Source: Acidimicrobiia bacterium
GTDB taxonomy: Bacteria; Actinomycetota; Acidimicrobiia; Acidimicrobiales; Bin134
Assembly (NCBI GenBank): GCA_022826705.1
Contig: JAJDUJ010000004.1
Location: 1-57,558 of the forward strand
Direction of reading: 5' to 3'
Length of the DNA: 57,558 bases
How positions within the stretch are numbered: the first letter of the stretch is position 1; each line of letters opens with the position of its first letter. Positions 25,781-33,909 of the stretch are shown piece after piece. The translations under genes and the position numbers were made by a program. The notes below the pieces were generated by a model that worked only from the letters and a program-made list of their open reading frames with translations, searched no databases and had not been told where the DNA came from.

Positions 25781-26590
25781 ATGCTGGTTGTGACTGACCT
25801 GGATCGAACGTTTTGGGGGCTGGATTGCGTTGCCCCCACTGCACATTTGGAGGCATTGGCCGAGCTTGAGGCGGCCGGGCATGTCGTACTGGCGGCCACC
25901 GGTCGTCGGTTGCGGAACATCGGCCGCCTGTTCGACTTGAACAGACTCCAGTTGCCCGCAGTGGCGCTCGACGGATCGATCGGGATGGATTTCGCCACCC
26001 AGGAGCGATTCCACCGCATCGCGTTCGACCCCACTGCCCTTTGGGAGCTGCTGGCCACCCTCGACACCCACGGCATCCGCCCCTGTCTATACATAGACGA
26101 CCGGGGCGAGCCCGGCGGCGACGTAGTGCTGCCGAAGTACCCCACCAGCGAACCCACCCACTTGGAGTTCCTCGAAGAAGACATCAACCACGCCCTCAAC
26201 CCCGCCGACGTCGAGTCCGACGTGCTGGAGTTGGTGTTGACCGGCATGACCTCAGACCTCGCTCACCTGGCAGCCAAGGAGGTCCATTCAAGGTCGCTAG
26301 GAATCGCCCGCGTCGACGAACCCGACCCCCTCTACGGAGGAAGCCGCCTGACAGTGTCACCCCCCGGAGTATCCAAGGTCTCCGGAGTAGAGGCCTTCTG
26401 CCAATGGAAAGGACACAAGTTCGACTTCGCCGCCATCGGCGACGGAGTAAACGACCTAGAACTACTAGAAGCCGCCTCCATCAGCATCGCCATCGCCAAC
26501 AGCCACGCCAGCCAAGCCACCACCCCCCACCACACCATCCCTCCCCCCGAAAAATCCGGCTGGGCCACAGTGCCCCTTCTCCTCAGCTGA
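25781..26590 (+). CDS. HAD-superfamily phosphatase (Cof-like, class IIB)
   Basis: A 269-residue HAD hydrolase. Motif I is DLDRT (nucleophile Asp6, general acid Asp8), motif II lies in VLAATGRR, and motif IV is AAIGDGVNDLELLEAA. A C2 cap of about 100 residues sits between motifs II and III, as in sucrose-phosphate phosphatase and Cof proteins. I chose the ATG at 25781, 21 bases after the MscS stop, because an earlier start would lie inside the channel gene. The likely substrate is a sugar phosphate or similar; not determined. Confidence 0.82.
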   Translation: MLVVTDLDRTFWGLDCVAPTAHLEALAELEAAGHVVLAATGRRLRNIGRLFDLNRLQLPAVALDGSIGMDFATQERFHRIAFDPTALWELLATLDTHGIRPCLYIDDRGEPGGDVVLPKYPTSEPTHLEFLEEDINHALNPADVESDVLELVLTGMTSDLAHLAAKEVHSRSLGIARVDEPDPLYGGSRLTVSPPGVSKVSGVEAFCQWKGHKFDFAAIGDGVNDLELLEAASISIAIANSHASQATTPHHTIPPPEKSGWATVPLLLS

Positions 26591-26621
26591 GGCGTTGCCT
26601 GCAACGGAGGGGCCTTCTGAA

Positions 26622-27266
26622 CTACCGGTCCTTGAAAAAAGTCCCTCCCACCACCGTGAACTGGGTCTCATCTGACTCGTCAACCACATCGCCGCTGCCG
26701 TCGAGAACGAGGTGGGCATGGTTTTGGGGGGCTTGGTCCGCGATGTAGCGGTCTTCGGCCGGCATCCAGACGTCGACCCACCTGCTTCTTGCCTCTTCCC
26801 CGTCACGCTGAACCCCTCGAGCCAGTCGGATTGCTCGTGGTGCGCTCACCCATATCCTCAGGTCATAGAAGTCTCGTAACGCCTCATGAGTTGAGTAGAC
26901 GCCGTCAACAATGAGCGGCGTGCCACCAGGCCTGCTAATCCAACCGCCAAGAACTCCGGTGTCCCAGTTGAAGCGCTGATAGCAGATTTCTTCACCCTGT
27001 GAATGAGGGAGTAGGACCTGAGAAACAAGTCGCGGAAGATCGAATAGTCCGCCAACTGCGGAACCCGACCGATCCGCATCCGACTCAGGCCGGTAGAAGT
27101 CATCCCCCTCGACGAGAACCGCCCTAGGCAAGGTCTCCGCCAGCCCAGCAGCAAGCGTGCTCTTCCCCGAAGCCCCCGGCCCATCGATGCCGATCCTGGC
27201 GGCCGCCCCAAGACCTTCAGCCACTCTGGCGATGTCAGCAATACCTAAGGCAGATCCGATTTCCAT
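26622..27266 (-). CDS. P-loop kinase, uridine kinase-like
   Basis: A 214-residue protein with Walker A GPGASGKST at 29-37, VEGDDFYRPESD in the position of the uridine kinase substrate loop and LIVDGVYSTHEAL as the Walker B region. The C-terminal SRWVDVWMPAEDRYIADQAP resembles small-molecule kinases of the Udk/PRK group. The ATG at 27266 has GGAGGAG six bases upstream, which decides the start. Its real substrate may be a nucleoside or another small alcohol. Confidence 0.75.
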   Translation of the reverse strand: MEIGSALGIADIARVAEGLGAAARIGIDGPGASGKSTLAAGLAETLPRAVLVEGDDFYRPESDADRSGSAVGGLFDLPRLVSQVLLPHSQGEEICYQRFNWDTGVLGGWISRPGGTPLIVDGVYSTHEALRDFYDLRIWVSAPRAIRLARGVQRDGEEARSRWVDVWMPAEDRYIADQAPQNHAHLVLDGSGDVVDESDETQFTVVGGTFFKDR

Positions 27267-27358
27267 ACGGCTCCTCCTACCGACCACCACGATGCCAAAC
27301 GGAATAGCCAGTGAACTGACGCATTTCACGGGTGATTGAGCCTCTGAAGGCTTGACCG

Positions 27359-28414
27359 TCAGACCCGGCGTGTCGCTTCCTTGGCATTTGCGAAGATCAC
27401 AGTTGCCTGGTCTTTGGCGAAGCGTGCCACGGCGATCAGGCTCACTTTGTCGCTGACCTTGTAGGCGAGAATGCCGGCGGTAACGCCGACCAGGAGCGCT
27501 ACTCCGGCTGAGGCACCCGCTGAGCCCGCCACTGCGATGGCGGCCAGGCTGGCTCCGGATGTCGCCGCGCCCTTGAACCCCCCATCGATCATCTCAGCAA
27601 ATTCATCAGCGCTACTCGCCTTGTTGTAGGCCCGGGCCATGGCCACTATTGAGACCACCACTAGCAGGGGGTTGGCGCTGACTGCAGCCGATGTCCCGAT
27701 GACCGAGGCGAGCCTGGCGAATTCTTCGGTGTCGGCGCGGTTCCACCGATAGATCACCGACACCACCGCTATGGCGCCGCCAAGGAGGTCGGCTGCGTCG
27801 TAGGTGTTCAGTTCGTAGAACCAGGCCTTGGGAATCCTGAAATTCGACTCCAACGCCGCAGCCACAGAATCGAACGTGGACTTGTCCCAGGTCGCCAGCG
27901 GCAGGCCTCGAGGCGTGGACGCATCTCGCAGCAGCGCCTTGATCGTTCCCAGCGCCTCCTGCACCACGGTGTCGTCAGCCGACACCCCCCTGGCAGCCCG
28001 AACCGCCCCGGCGATGGTATGGCCCCCATCAAACAGCCGGTGATAGCTGCCGCCTAGGCCAGAGCGCAGCGCGGGGTCCAGGTATTTGGCATCCATCGCC
28101 TTGTCGTAGACCGTCGGAGTTCCCTTGACCGCCACGGCCACCAACCGGTTGAGATCCCCCGACAAATCACTAGCCATCAAAGCCTGAGCCGCCGACATAA
28201 CCTGCCCAACCCCCTCCTTCGTCCCATCAATCGCCGCCCTACCCCCAACCCGAACCCTCCAAGCCGCCACCATCCCCACCCCAGCAACCTTCGCCAACCC
28301 CCGCCGACTACCCTTCGCTGCTTTACCAATTACCCTCTTCGCCCTCGATCGCCACCCACCTTCACCAGCTGCGTTGTCCTGTACGCCTTCCTCTCTGTCG
28401 GTGAAGTCGCCCAT
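27359..28414 (-). CDS. Hypothetical protein with hydrophobic C-terminal half
   Basis: A 351-residue protein I do not recognise. The first 60 residues are strongly basic (KRVIGKAAKGSRRGLAKVAG), residues about 70-220 are amphipathic, and the last 140 contain several Ala/Gly/Val-rich hydrophobic stretches (ANPLLVVVSIVAMARAY, SLAAIAVAGSAGASAGVALL) that may enter the membrane. The ATG at 28414 is my choice; a GTG at 28453 would add 13 residues, and neither has a clear ribosome-binding site. It stands alone between the kinase and the second PIN pair. Confidence 0.6.
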   Translation of the reverse strand: MGDFTDREEGVQDNAAGEGGWRSRAKRVIGKAAKGSRRGLAKVAGVGMVAAWRVRVGGRAAIDGTKEGVGQVMSAAQALMASDLSGDLNRLVAVAVKGTPTVYDKAMDAKYLDPALRSGLGGSYHRLFDGGHTIAGAVRAARGVSADDTVVQEALGTIKALLRDASTPRGLPLATWDKSTFDSVAAALESNFRIPKAWFYELNTYDAADLLGGAIAVVSVIYRWNRADTEEFARLASVIGTSAAVSANPLLVVVSIVAMARAYNKASSADEFAEMIDGGFKGAATSGASLAAIAVAGSAGASAGVALLVGVTAGILAYKVSDKVSLIAVARFAKDQATVIFANAKEATRRV

Positions 28415-28644
28415 GTAACCAACCGTAGGTCCCACCGAGCTCACATTGACCACCGCACAATCGTCGTCACCGGAAGTGAACGCGTCGAGCCCTTCGCCCT
28501 TACCGACAGGCTTCTGCCCTAGTCCCTTTGTAGCCCCGCTACCGTGTCCTGGCCTCGGTTAACGGCCAGCTCCGGCTTCTCAACTGCGGTCATGCCAGTT
28601 CAGTGCTGTCGATGATGGAAACTTACTGAAATAAAATAAAACGG

Positions 28645-28672
28645 TTGACAGGGCCGCGACCGCCGCTATGCT
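28645..28672 (+). promoter_or_regulatory. Leaderless sigma-70-type promoter of second toxin-antitoxin pair
   Basis: A perfect -35 TTGACA at 28645-28650 and a -10 TATGCT at 28667-28672 are 16 bp apart. The ATG of the next gene is at 28680, seven bases past the -10, so the message should begin at the start codon. No Shine-Dalgarno sequence is present between them. An AT-rich AATAAAATAAAA stretch lies just upstream. Confidence 0.65.
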
Positions 28673-28679
28673 GGCAGTC

Positions 28680-28874
28680 ATGGCCGAACCCGGGACCCCG
28701 CCGAGCGACTCCCCCTCCACTTTTCGAGAGGCTCTCGACAGCGCCACTGACTTTGTCGACCTGCTCAACAAACTGGCTGAGATCGAGCACGACGGACCTG
28801 ACCTCGTTGAGGTTCTTGAGGCCGAGCGGCACGGCGGAGGATGGGTACCCGAACACACGCATCCCATGGAATGA
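28680..28874 (+). CDS. Putative antitoxin of unrecognised family
   Basis: A 64-residue acidic protein with a predicted helical middle (TFREALDSATDFVDLLNKLAEIE, then DLVEVLEAERHG). It shows no ribbon-helix-helix, AbrB, Phd or MazE motif that I can recognise. Its position directly before a PIN-domain gene, the four-base ATGA overlap and the leaderless promoter make it the likely cognate antitoxin. The true start is the ATG at 28680; an ATG at 28668 overlaps the -10 box. Confidence 0.6.
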   Translation: MAEPGTPPSDSPSTFREALDSATDFVDLLNKLAEIEHDGPDLVEVLEAERHGGGWVPEHTHPME

Positions 28875-29431
28875 CCGCAACGAAAAAGGTGGTTCTCGAC
28901 TCTTGGCCGGTTGTCGAGGCTGCCACTGGATCTCGACACGCCATCTCTGAAATTGGTTCCCTGATCTCTGAACAGACTCCGGTGATGAGCGCGGTGAACT
29001 ACGCCGAGGTCTACAGTGCCGTCCTCATAGTTCAAGGAGTGATGGAGGCCCGAGACACAATTGGGCTTCTCCGACAGGTAGTCGAACTCGAATTGCCCGA
29101 CTACGAGCGGATTATGCAGGCCGCCCACCTCAAGTCGTTCTATTACCTCGCCCTGGGAGACGGCTTCGCAGCAGCCACGGCCCTGCATCATGGTGCCGAA
29201 CTGTGGACCGGCGACGCCGAGTTGCTGTTCGACGGTTCTCCTTGGCGGGTGCGAGACCTCCGCTCTAACGATGGAGCCAGCCCCCCAGTCACCAGAAAGG
29301 AAAAGGCCGGGAAGATTGGGCGAAGAGCAAGAGCGTCCGGGCGACCAGCCAACGAGCCCGACATCTCACTGGCTGACCTTATGGGGTTCCTAGATGGGTC
29401 TCTCGGAGTAGTCGATAGGCACCTGAGATAG
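28871..29431 (+). CDS. PIN-domain toxin with C-terminal extension
   Basis: A 186-residue protein whose first 125 residues form a PIN domain. Acidic residues are Asp10 (VVLDSW), Glu46 (NYAEV), Asp97 (LGDGFA) and Asp115 (WTGDAEL). A further 60 residues follow: first basic (TRKEKAGKIGRRARASGR), then an acidic hydrophobic end (ADLMGFLDGSLGV). VapC toxins normally stop near 130 residues, so the tail is unusual; it could bind RNA or the small antitoxin. The gene overlaps the upstream one by four bases. Confidence 0.75.
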   Translation: MTATKKVVLDSWPVVEAATGSRHAISEIGSLISEQTPVMSAVNYAEVYSAVLIVQGVMEARDTIGLLRQVVELELPDYERIMQAAHLKSFYYLALGDGFAAATALHHGAELWTGDAELLFDGSPWRVRDLRSNDGASPPVTRKEKAGKIGRRARASGRPANEPDISLADLMGFLDGSLGVVDRHLR

Positions 29432-29456
29432 AAGGCAGTCATTCAGCGAGCCTTCT
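29430..29456. terminator. Possible bidirectional hairpin between convergent genes
   Basis: AGAAGGC (29430-29436) and GCCTTCT (29450-29456) are complementary arms around a 13-base loop. They lie between the ends of the PIN toxin gene and the convergent LLM oxidoreductase gene. There is no T-run, so intrinsic termination is uncertain. Confidence 0.3.
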
Positions 29457-29499
29457 GAAGTGGGTCCGGACGGCGGCGTGGCGCTCGGAGTAAGCGGCA

Positions 29500-30402
29500 T
29501 TACGCGTTTTCGGTGATCAAACCAGCGAGGGCATCGACGTGGTGGTGCCATTCTTCGGGGGAGAGGGCTAGGGGGACGAGTAGGACGTGCTCTAGGCCGG
29601 CTTCTATGTAAGGGGCCAGGGTTTCGGCTACGTGGTCGACATCGCCAATTACCATTTCACGGTCGCCGTAGCCGTCGCCTACTACTGACCAGCGGCCAGC
29701 GCTGTCGAGCGGGTCGCCGATTCTTAGCTCCATGTGGATGGAGATTGTGGTGTCCTCTGGAGCGCGACCTAATCGGCTCTGTTCGGCCCGCAATACACCA
29801 AGGCGTTCGGCGAAGACTTCGGGTGGGGCCCAGGTGCCCATCCAGCCGTCGCACCTTGCAGCTCGGCGGAGGGCTCCGGGGGATGATCCGCCGATCCATA
29901 TTGGGATCGGCACCGCGGGCTGGGGGTTGATCCGCACGCCGGAGAAGCTGAAGAACTCGCTCTGAAACTCAGTGGCTCCCGCCCAGGCGGCTCGCCAGCC
30001 GTCGATGTAGTTGTCGAGCCGCTGGGCCCGGTGCACCATGGGCACGCCGCAGGCTTCGAATTCAGGCTCCAGCCATCCGGCTCCCACCCCGAGGATGGTG
30101 CGGCCGGGGGCCAGCCAGTCGAGGGTGGCCCATTGCTTGGCGAACTGCATGGGGTTTCGGTAGGCGGGGATCAGCACCGATGTGCCCAAACCCACCCGCT
30201 GGGTGTGGGCCACCACTGCCGACAGCAACGGCACCGGCTCGGGGAAGAACGACGGCATCCCCTCCAGGTCGATGGGCACGGCCACGTGGTCGGCGGTCCA
30301 CACGTCGTCAAAGCCAGCGGCCTCGGCTTGCTGGGCAATTTCCACCAGAAGCTCTAGAGAAGCAGCCCGCCCGAGCTGGGGCAGGTGGATGCCCCATCTC
30401 AT
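29500..30402 (-). CDS. LLM-class F420-dependent oxidoreductase
   Basis: A 300-residue luciferase-like TIM-barrel protein. It has the N-terminal WGIHLPQLG, WTADHV (substrate/F420 loop), RVGLGTSVL, LGVGAGWLEPEFEA and PIWIGGSS motifs typical of actinobacterial F420-dependent LLM enzymes. Such proteins use F420H2 for hydride transfer to diverse substrates; FMN use cannot be excluded. It ends 43 bp after the unknown AttH/CrtC-like gene and may be co-transcribed with it. Confidence 0.85.
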   Translation of the reverse strand: MRWGIHLPQLGRAASLELLVEIAQQAEAAGFDDVWTADHVAVPIDLEGMPSFFPEPVPLLSAVVAHTQRVGLGTSVLIPAYRNPMQFAKQWATLDWLAPGRTILGVGAGWLEPEFEACGVPMVHRAQRLDNYIDGWRAAWAGATEFQSEFFSFSGVRINPQPAVPIPIWIGGSSPGALRRAARCDGWMGTWAPPEVFAERLGVLRAEQSRLGRAPEDTTISIHMELRIGDPLDSAGRWSVVGDGYGDREMVIGDVDHVAETLAPYIEAGLEHVLLVPLALSPEEWHHHVDALAGLITENA

Positions 30403-30444
30403 TTGCTTGCTGCCGCTCTGATCAAGGCCGCGTCCATGGCTTGC

Positions 30445-31449
30445 TCAGTACCGATACCGCGGCCAGGGCGGATGGATCGAATACTCTACCACCCCGTAGC
30501 CCCGCTCACCGGTCTCCAAGACTTCGAAGTCGAAAAACGGCTCGTGGCAGTCCAAGCGAACCTCGGCGTCGTTCTCATCCCGCATGAGCCCGTTGCGAGT
30601 GTGGGCGTGCTTGCGGCCGGTGCGCACGGTGAGCACTTCGCCGTCAGTCGTCTCGAAGGTCATATCGAATGCCATGGCGGTGCGCTGATCCTCCTCCAGC
30701 CGGGGTACGCACGTAGCCGATCGCAGCGCACGGGTGCCGTCGGCGTCGCCGATCCACCCGCCCACCGAAGGGGTGTCACCGGGCAGCGGCTGGGTCGGAC
30801 TCATCCAGCCAAAGGAGTTCAAGTGCCGGTCAGGCAGCTGCACCGAGGGCCAGAAGTGCCCCCACGATTCCGCCTGGGTGCGGCGATGGCGCACATCCCA
30901 AGGGCCGGGCCGCTCGAACCTGTGGGTCCAGGAGTGATCCCGGTGAGACCAACAATCAATCGTTCGCCGCTCCCCCGCCCGGGGCCCACCCCGAGCTTCG
31001 AACTCGCCCCGGCACACCAGCGCCTGCTCGTAGTGCCCGCCATAGCCCTCGTAGGCTCCCAAGGGGTTCCCCCCGAAGCAGTCGTTGTAATCGAATACGC
31101 CGAAGCGGTCTTCGAAGGTCAGATCGAAGCCGAAACGGGGAGCGTCGAGTTGCCAGCGATAACGCACAAAAGGCTCCTCCACGGAGTAGGACACCCGGCC
31201 GTCGCCCAGCACGGAGAACTCCAGCTCGTCCCCAAGAGGCTGACGAGAGGCCCACTGCACCGGGACGCCGTCGATGACGTAGTACGCGCTGGCTCGCAAG
31301 TAGCCGTGGGACAGACTGGCGTGGATGTGGTTGATGCCGAACACATCGGCGTCCCGGTCGCACACCGAGAACCAGAAGTTGTCGCTCCACAGGGCATCAG
31401 AACCAGGTGGCGGAGCGTGGAGGTATTCGTCGGAGGTGCTAAGTGGCAT
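30445..31449 (-). CDS. Unknown beta-rich protein, AttH/CrtC-like
   Basis: A 334-residue soluble protein rich in aromatic residues, with motifs SDNFWFSVCDRDADVFGINHIHAS, CWSHRDHSWTHRFERPGPWDVRH and SFGWMSP. These resemble the lipocalin-like AttH/CrtC-type proteins that include carotenoid hydratases, which are common beside catabolic genes in Acidimicrobiia. The RDHSWTHR histidines could be functional. I chose the ATG at 31449, the start that does not overlap the divergent P450 gene. The family placement is tentative and no reaction is assigned. Confidence 0.6.
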   Translation of the reverse strand: MPLSTSDEYLHAPPPGSDALWSDNFWFSVCDRDADVFGINHIHASLSHGYLRASAYYVIDGVPVQWASRQPLGDELEFSVLGDGRVSYSVEEPFVRYRWQLDAPRFGFDLTFEDRFGVFDYNDCFGGNPLGAYEGYGGHYEQALVCRGEFEARGGPRAGERRTIDCWSHRDHSWTHRFERPGPWDVRHRRTQAESWGHFWPSVQLPDRHLNSFGWMSPTQPLPGDTPSVGGWIGDADGTRALRSATCVPRLEEDQRTAMAFDMTFETTDGEVLTVRTGRKHAHTRNGLMRDENDAEVRLDCHEPFFDFEVLETGERGYGVVEYSIHPPWPRYRY

Positions 31450-31518
31450 CGGGGACGACAATAGGCTTTGGGCTCGAAGGGTAGGAAAACAGGCCCGAAG
31501 CGAATAGAAATTACCCCC

Positions 31519-32805
31519 ATGGCCGATCTGCCTCTCATCACCCCAATGCCCAAGGTCGCCGACTGCGTGCTGCCCTGGGACGGACCGGTCAGCGATACCG
31601 TGACGGCCATTGGCGCCGCTCGTTCCTCCTGCGGCGATACGTTCGTGATCGACAGCGGCGACGACCGCTACCTGTTCCTGTTCTCGCCCGTCGGGCTGCA
31701 AAGTTTCTATGCCGTTCCGGAGCAGCAGGCCAGCAAGGGCATTGCCGACTGGAAGATGCTGGTCCGCAAACTGCCCGACGAGCTGTTCGACGGAAGGCGC
31801 ACCCTGCCCCATGAGCTATTCACCCGGCCCAACGTGTCCGGCTACCTCGATGCGCTGGAAGAGGCAATCTCGCTCCAGCTCGCAGAACTGAGCCCCGGCG
31901 CCGAGGTCGATCTGTTCGCCTTCACCCGCCGTCTCGGCCACCGCATGGGCCTGGCCAGTTGGGGCGGGCGGGAGATTCTGCGCTCGGCCCGCTTCGAAGA
32001 GCTGGTGGAGGCACTGGATGCGCTCGACGGCTCAGAGGCCTTCGTGGCCCCCACTCGGATGCGAGAGGTGGCCCAGTCGGGCAAAGCCGCCGAATGCGCC
32101 GCATTGGCCAAAGCCGAGCAGATCCTGTCCGACTCCATTGCCGACCGGCACAGTCCAGTCGGCGACCTGCTCGACATGATCCTGGAGCGATGGGCCGACG
32201 CCTCCGATGCCGAACGGCTGACCGGAGTGGCCCGAGACGTGATCTTGGTCCATATCGGGTCGATGTCGAACCTGTTCGCCGCGCTGGGATGGTCGCTGGT
32301 GCATCTGGTTCAGCATCCCGATGTGCTCGCTCGGGTGCGGACCAGCGAAGACGCCGACCAAGACCTGGTAACTCGCTGCGTGTTGGAATCCACCCGAATC
32401 GGCCAGCGCTCCATCATGCTTCGCACCGTGCTCCAGCCCGTGTCCATCGACGACGGCTCCCACACCTACGAAGTGTCGCCCGGCGCCACTTTGGCCACAT
32501 TCCTCCCCCTCACCAACATGGACGCCGGCCCCGGATTGGACCGCTATGACCCCGACCGGTGGCAGGGCCCCCGTTTGGTGTCACCTCCCGGGCTGCCCGC
32601 CGAATTGGTCACCACTTTCGGCCATGGCCCTCACACCTGCCCGGCTCGGCCCTTCTCAGTGACGGCCATGTCCCGGGTGATCGAGCGGCTCTTCGACGCC
32701 TTCGACCTCGAGGCGCTGTTCGATGATGCCAGACCGCGCCCCGACCAAATCGGCGGAGTCGCCCGCTCCGCAGAGCCGTGCACGGTCGTTTTGCGGGACC
32801 GCTGA
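31519..32805 (+). CDS. Atypical cytochrome P450
   Basis: A 428-residue P450-like protein. The K-helix ESTR motif is at 290-293 and the haem loop FGHGPHTC puts the thiolate at Cys374, but Pro follows the Cys where bacterial P450s usually have x-Gly. The I-helix reads VHIGSMSNLFAALGW, with neither the acid nor the Thr of the oxygen-activation pair. It may use peroxide, catalyse an isomerisation or dehydration, or bind haem without mono-oxygenation. The ATG at 31519 is chosen because the one at 31468 lies close to the divergent gene. It ends seven bases before the purM stop. Confidence 0.75.
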   Translation: MADLPLITPMPKVADCVLPWDGPVSDTVTAIGAARSSCGDTFVIDSGDDRYLFLFSPVGLQSFYAVPEQQASKGIADWKMLVRKLPDELFDGRRTLPHELFTRPNVSGYLDALEEAISLQLAELSPGAEVDLFAFTRRLGHRMGLASWGGREILRSARFEELVEALDALDGSEAFVAPTRMREVAQSGKAAECAALAKAEQILSDSIADRHSPVGDLLDMILERWADASDAERLTGVARDVILVHIGSMSNLFAALGWSLVHLVQHPDVLARVRTSEDADQDLVTRCVLESTRIGQRSIMLRTVLQPVSIDDGSHTYEVSPGATLATFLPLTNMDAGPGLDRYDPDRWQGPRLVSPPGLPAELVTTFGHGPHTCPARPFSVTAMSRVIERLFDAFDLEALFDDARPRPDQIGGVARSAEPCTVVLRDR

Positions 32806-32812
32806 TTCCCGC

Positions 32813-33880
32813 CTAAGGCAAGCTCTCGGCTGGCTCGGGCGTTCCAACCAAATACACCTGGCCGTCGCCCCTTTCAATCTCCCCGATCACAGTCGCCCTA
32901 TGCCCGCTAGTTCGAAGAATGTCGATAGCCTTGGTGGCGTCTTTGTCCCTCACGGCCACGATCATGCCCAAACCGAGGTTGAACACCTTGGCCATCTCCT
33001 CGTCGGGCACCTCGCCGATGCGCTGCAACTCAGCGAACACCGGCGGCTGCTCCCAACTGCTTCGATCGACCACCGCATCGACCTTGTCGGGCAGCACACG
33101 GGCCAAATTGCCGGGAATGCCTCCGCCAGTCACATGGGTGATGGCCCGGGCCTCCACCTTGGCCAGCATGTCTCGCACCGCGGGGGCGTAGATCACCGAC
33201 GGCAGCAACAGCTCATCGGCCACCGAATGGGAGCTTCCCTCCCAGGCAGGATCGTCCAGTCCTCTCTCGGCCACCTCGAAATAGAGGCGGCGGGCCAAGG
33301 AATAGCCGTTGCTCCGCAAGCCGGGCGACGGCAGCCCGATGAGCGTGTCGCCGGGGCGCACGTCGGCCCCGGTGATCAGCAGCGACCGCTCCACCACCCC
33401 CACGGCAAACCCCACCAGTTCAAACTGATTGTCTAACTCGTCTTCCCTGGCAGGGTGCTCCGCCATTTCGCCCCCGATGAGCGCGCAGCCCGCTTGGCGG
33501 CAGCCCTCCACCACCCCCACTACCAGTTGCTCGATCCGATCTGGGTCAAGCTTGTGTACCGATATGTAGTCCAACATGAACAGCGGCTCGGCCCCCTGGC
33601 ACACCAGGTCGTCCACGCACATGGCCACCAGATCGATGCCGATCGTGTTGTACCGGCCAGCCGCCGAAGCCACATACGCCTTTGTCCCCACCCCATCGGT
33701 AGTCGACACCAAAACCGGCTTCTTATAGCCGTGACGGGCGAAGTCGAACAGCCCTCCGAACCCGCCGATCTCGCCGATCGCCTCCGGTCGAAACGTTGAG
33801 CGCACATGCTCTTTGATGCGCTGCACCGCCTCTTCGCCCGCGGCGATATCCACCCCTGACGACTCGTAGGTCTCAACCAT
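32813..33880 (-). CDS. purM: Phosphoribosylformylglycinamidine cyclo-ligase
   Basis: A 355-residue AIR synthetase, full length. Diagnostic segments are LVSTTDGVGTKAYVA, DLVAMCVDDLVCQGAEPLFMLDYI, LIGGEMAEHPA and ITHVTGGGIPGNLARVLP. It closes the imidazole ring of FGAM with ATP, step five of purine synthesis. It is the last gene of the purL-purF-purM operon, 29 bp after purF. Confidence 0.95.
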   Translation of the reverse strand: MVETYESSGVDIAAGEEAVQRIKEHVRSTFRPEAIGEIGGFGGLFDFARHGYKKPVLVSTTDGVGTKAYVASAAGRYNTIGIDLVAMCVDDLVCQGAEPLFMLDYISVHKLDPDRIEQLVVGVVEGCRQAGCALIGGEMAEHPAREDELDNQFELVGFAVGVVERSLLITGADVRPGDTLIGLPSPGLRSNGYSLARRLYFEVAERGLDDPAWEGSSHSVADELLLPSVIYAPAVRDMLAKVEARAITHVTGGGIPGNLARVLPDKVDAVVDRSSWEQPPVFAELQRIGEVPDEEMAKVFNLGLGMIVAVRDKDATKAIDILRTSGHRATVIGEIERGDGQVYLVGTPEPAESLP

Positions 33881-33909
33881 CAGTGGATGCCACCCCCTCC
33901 GTCGAAAGC

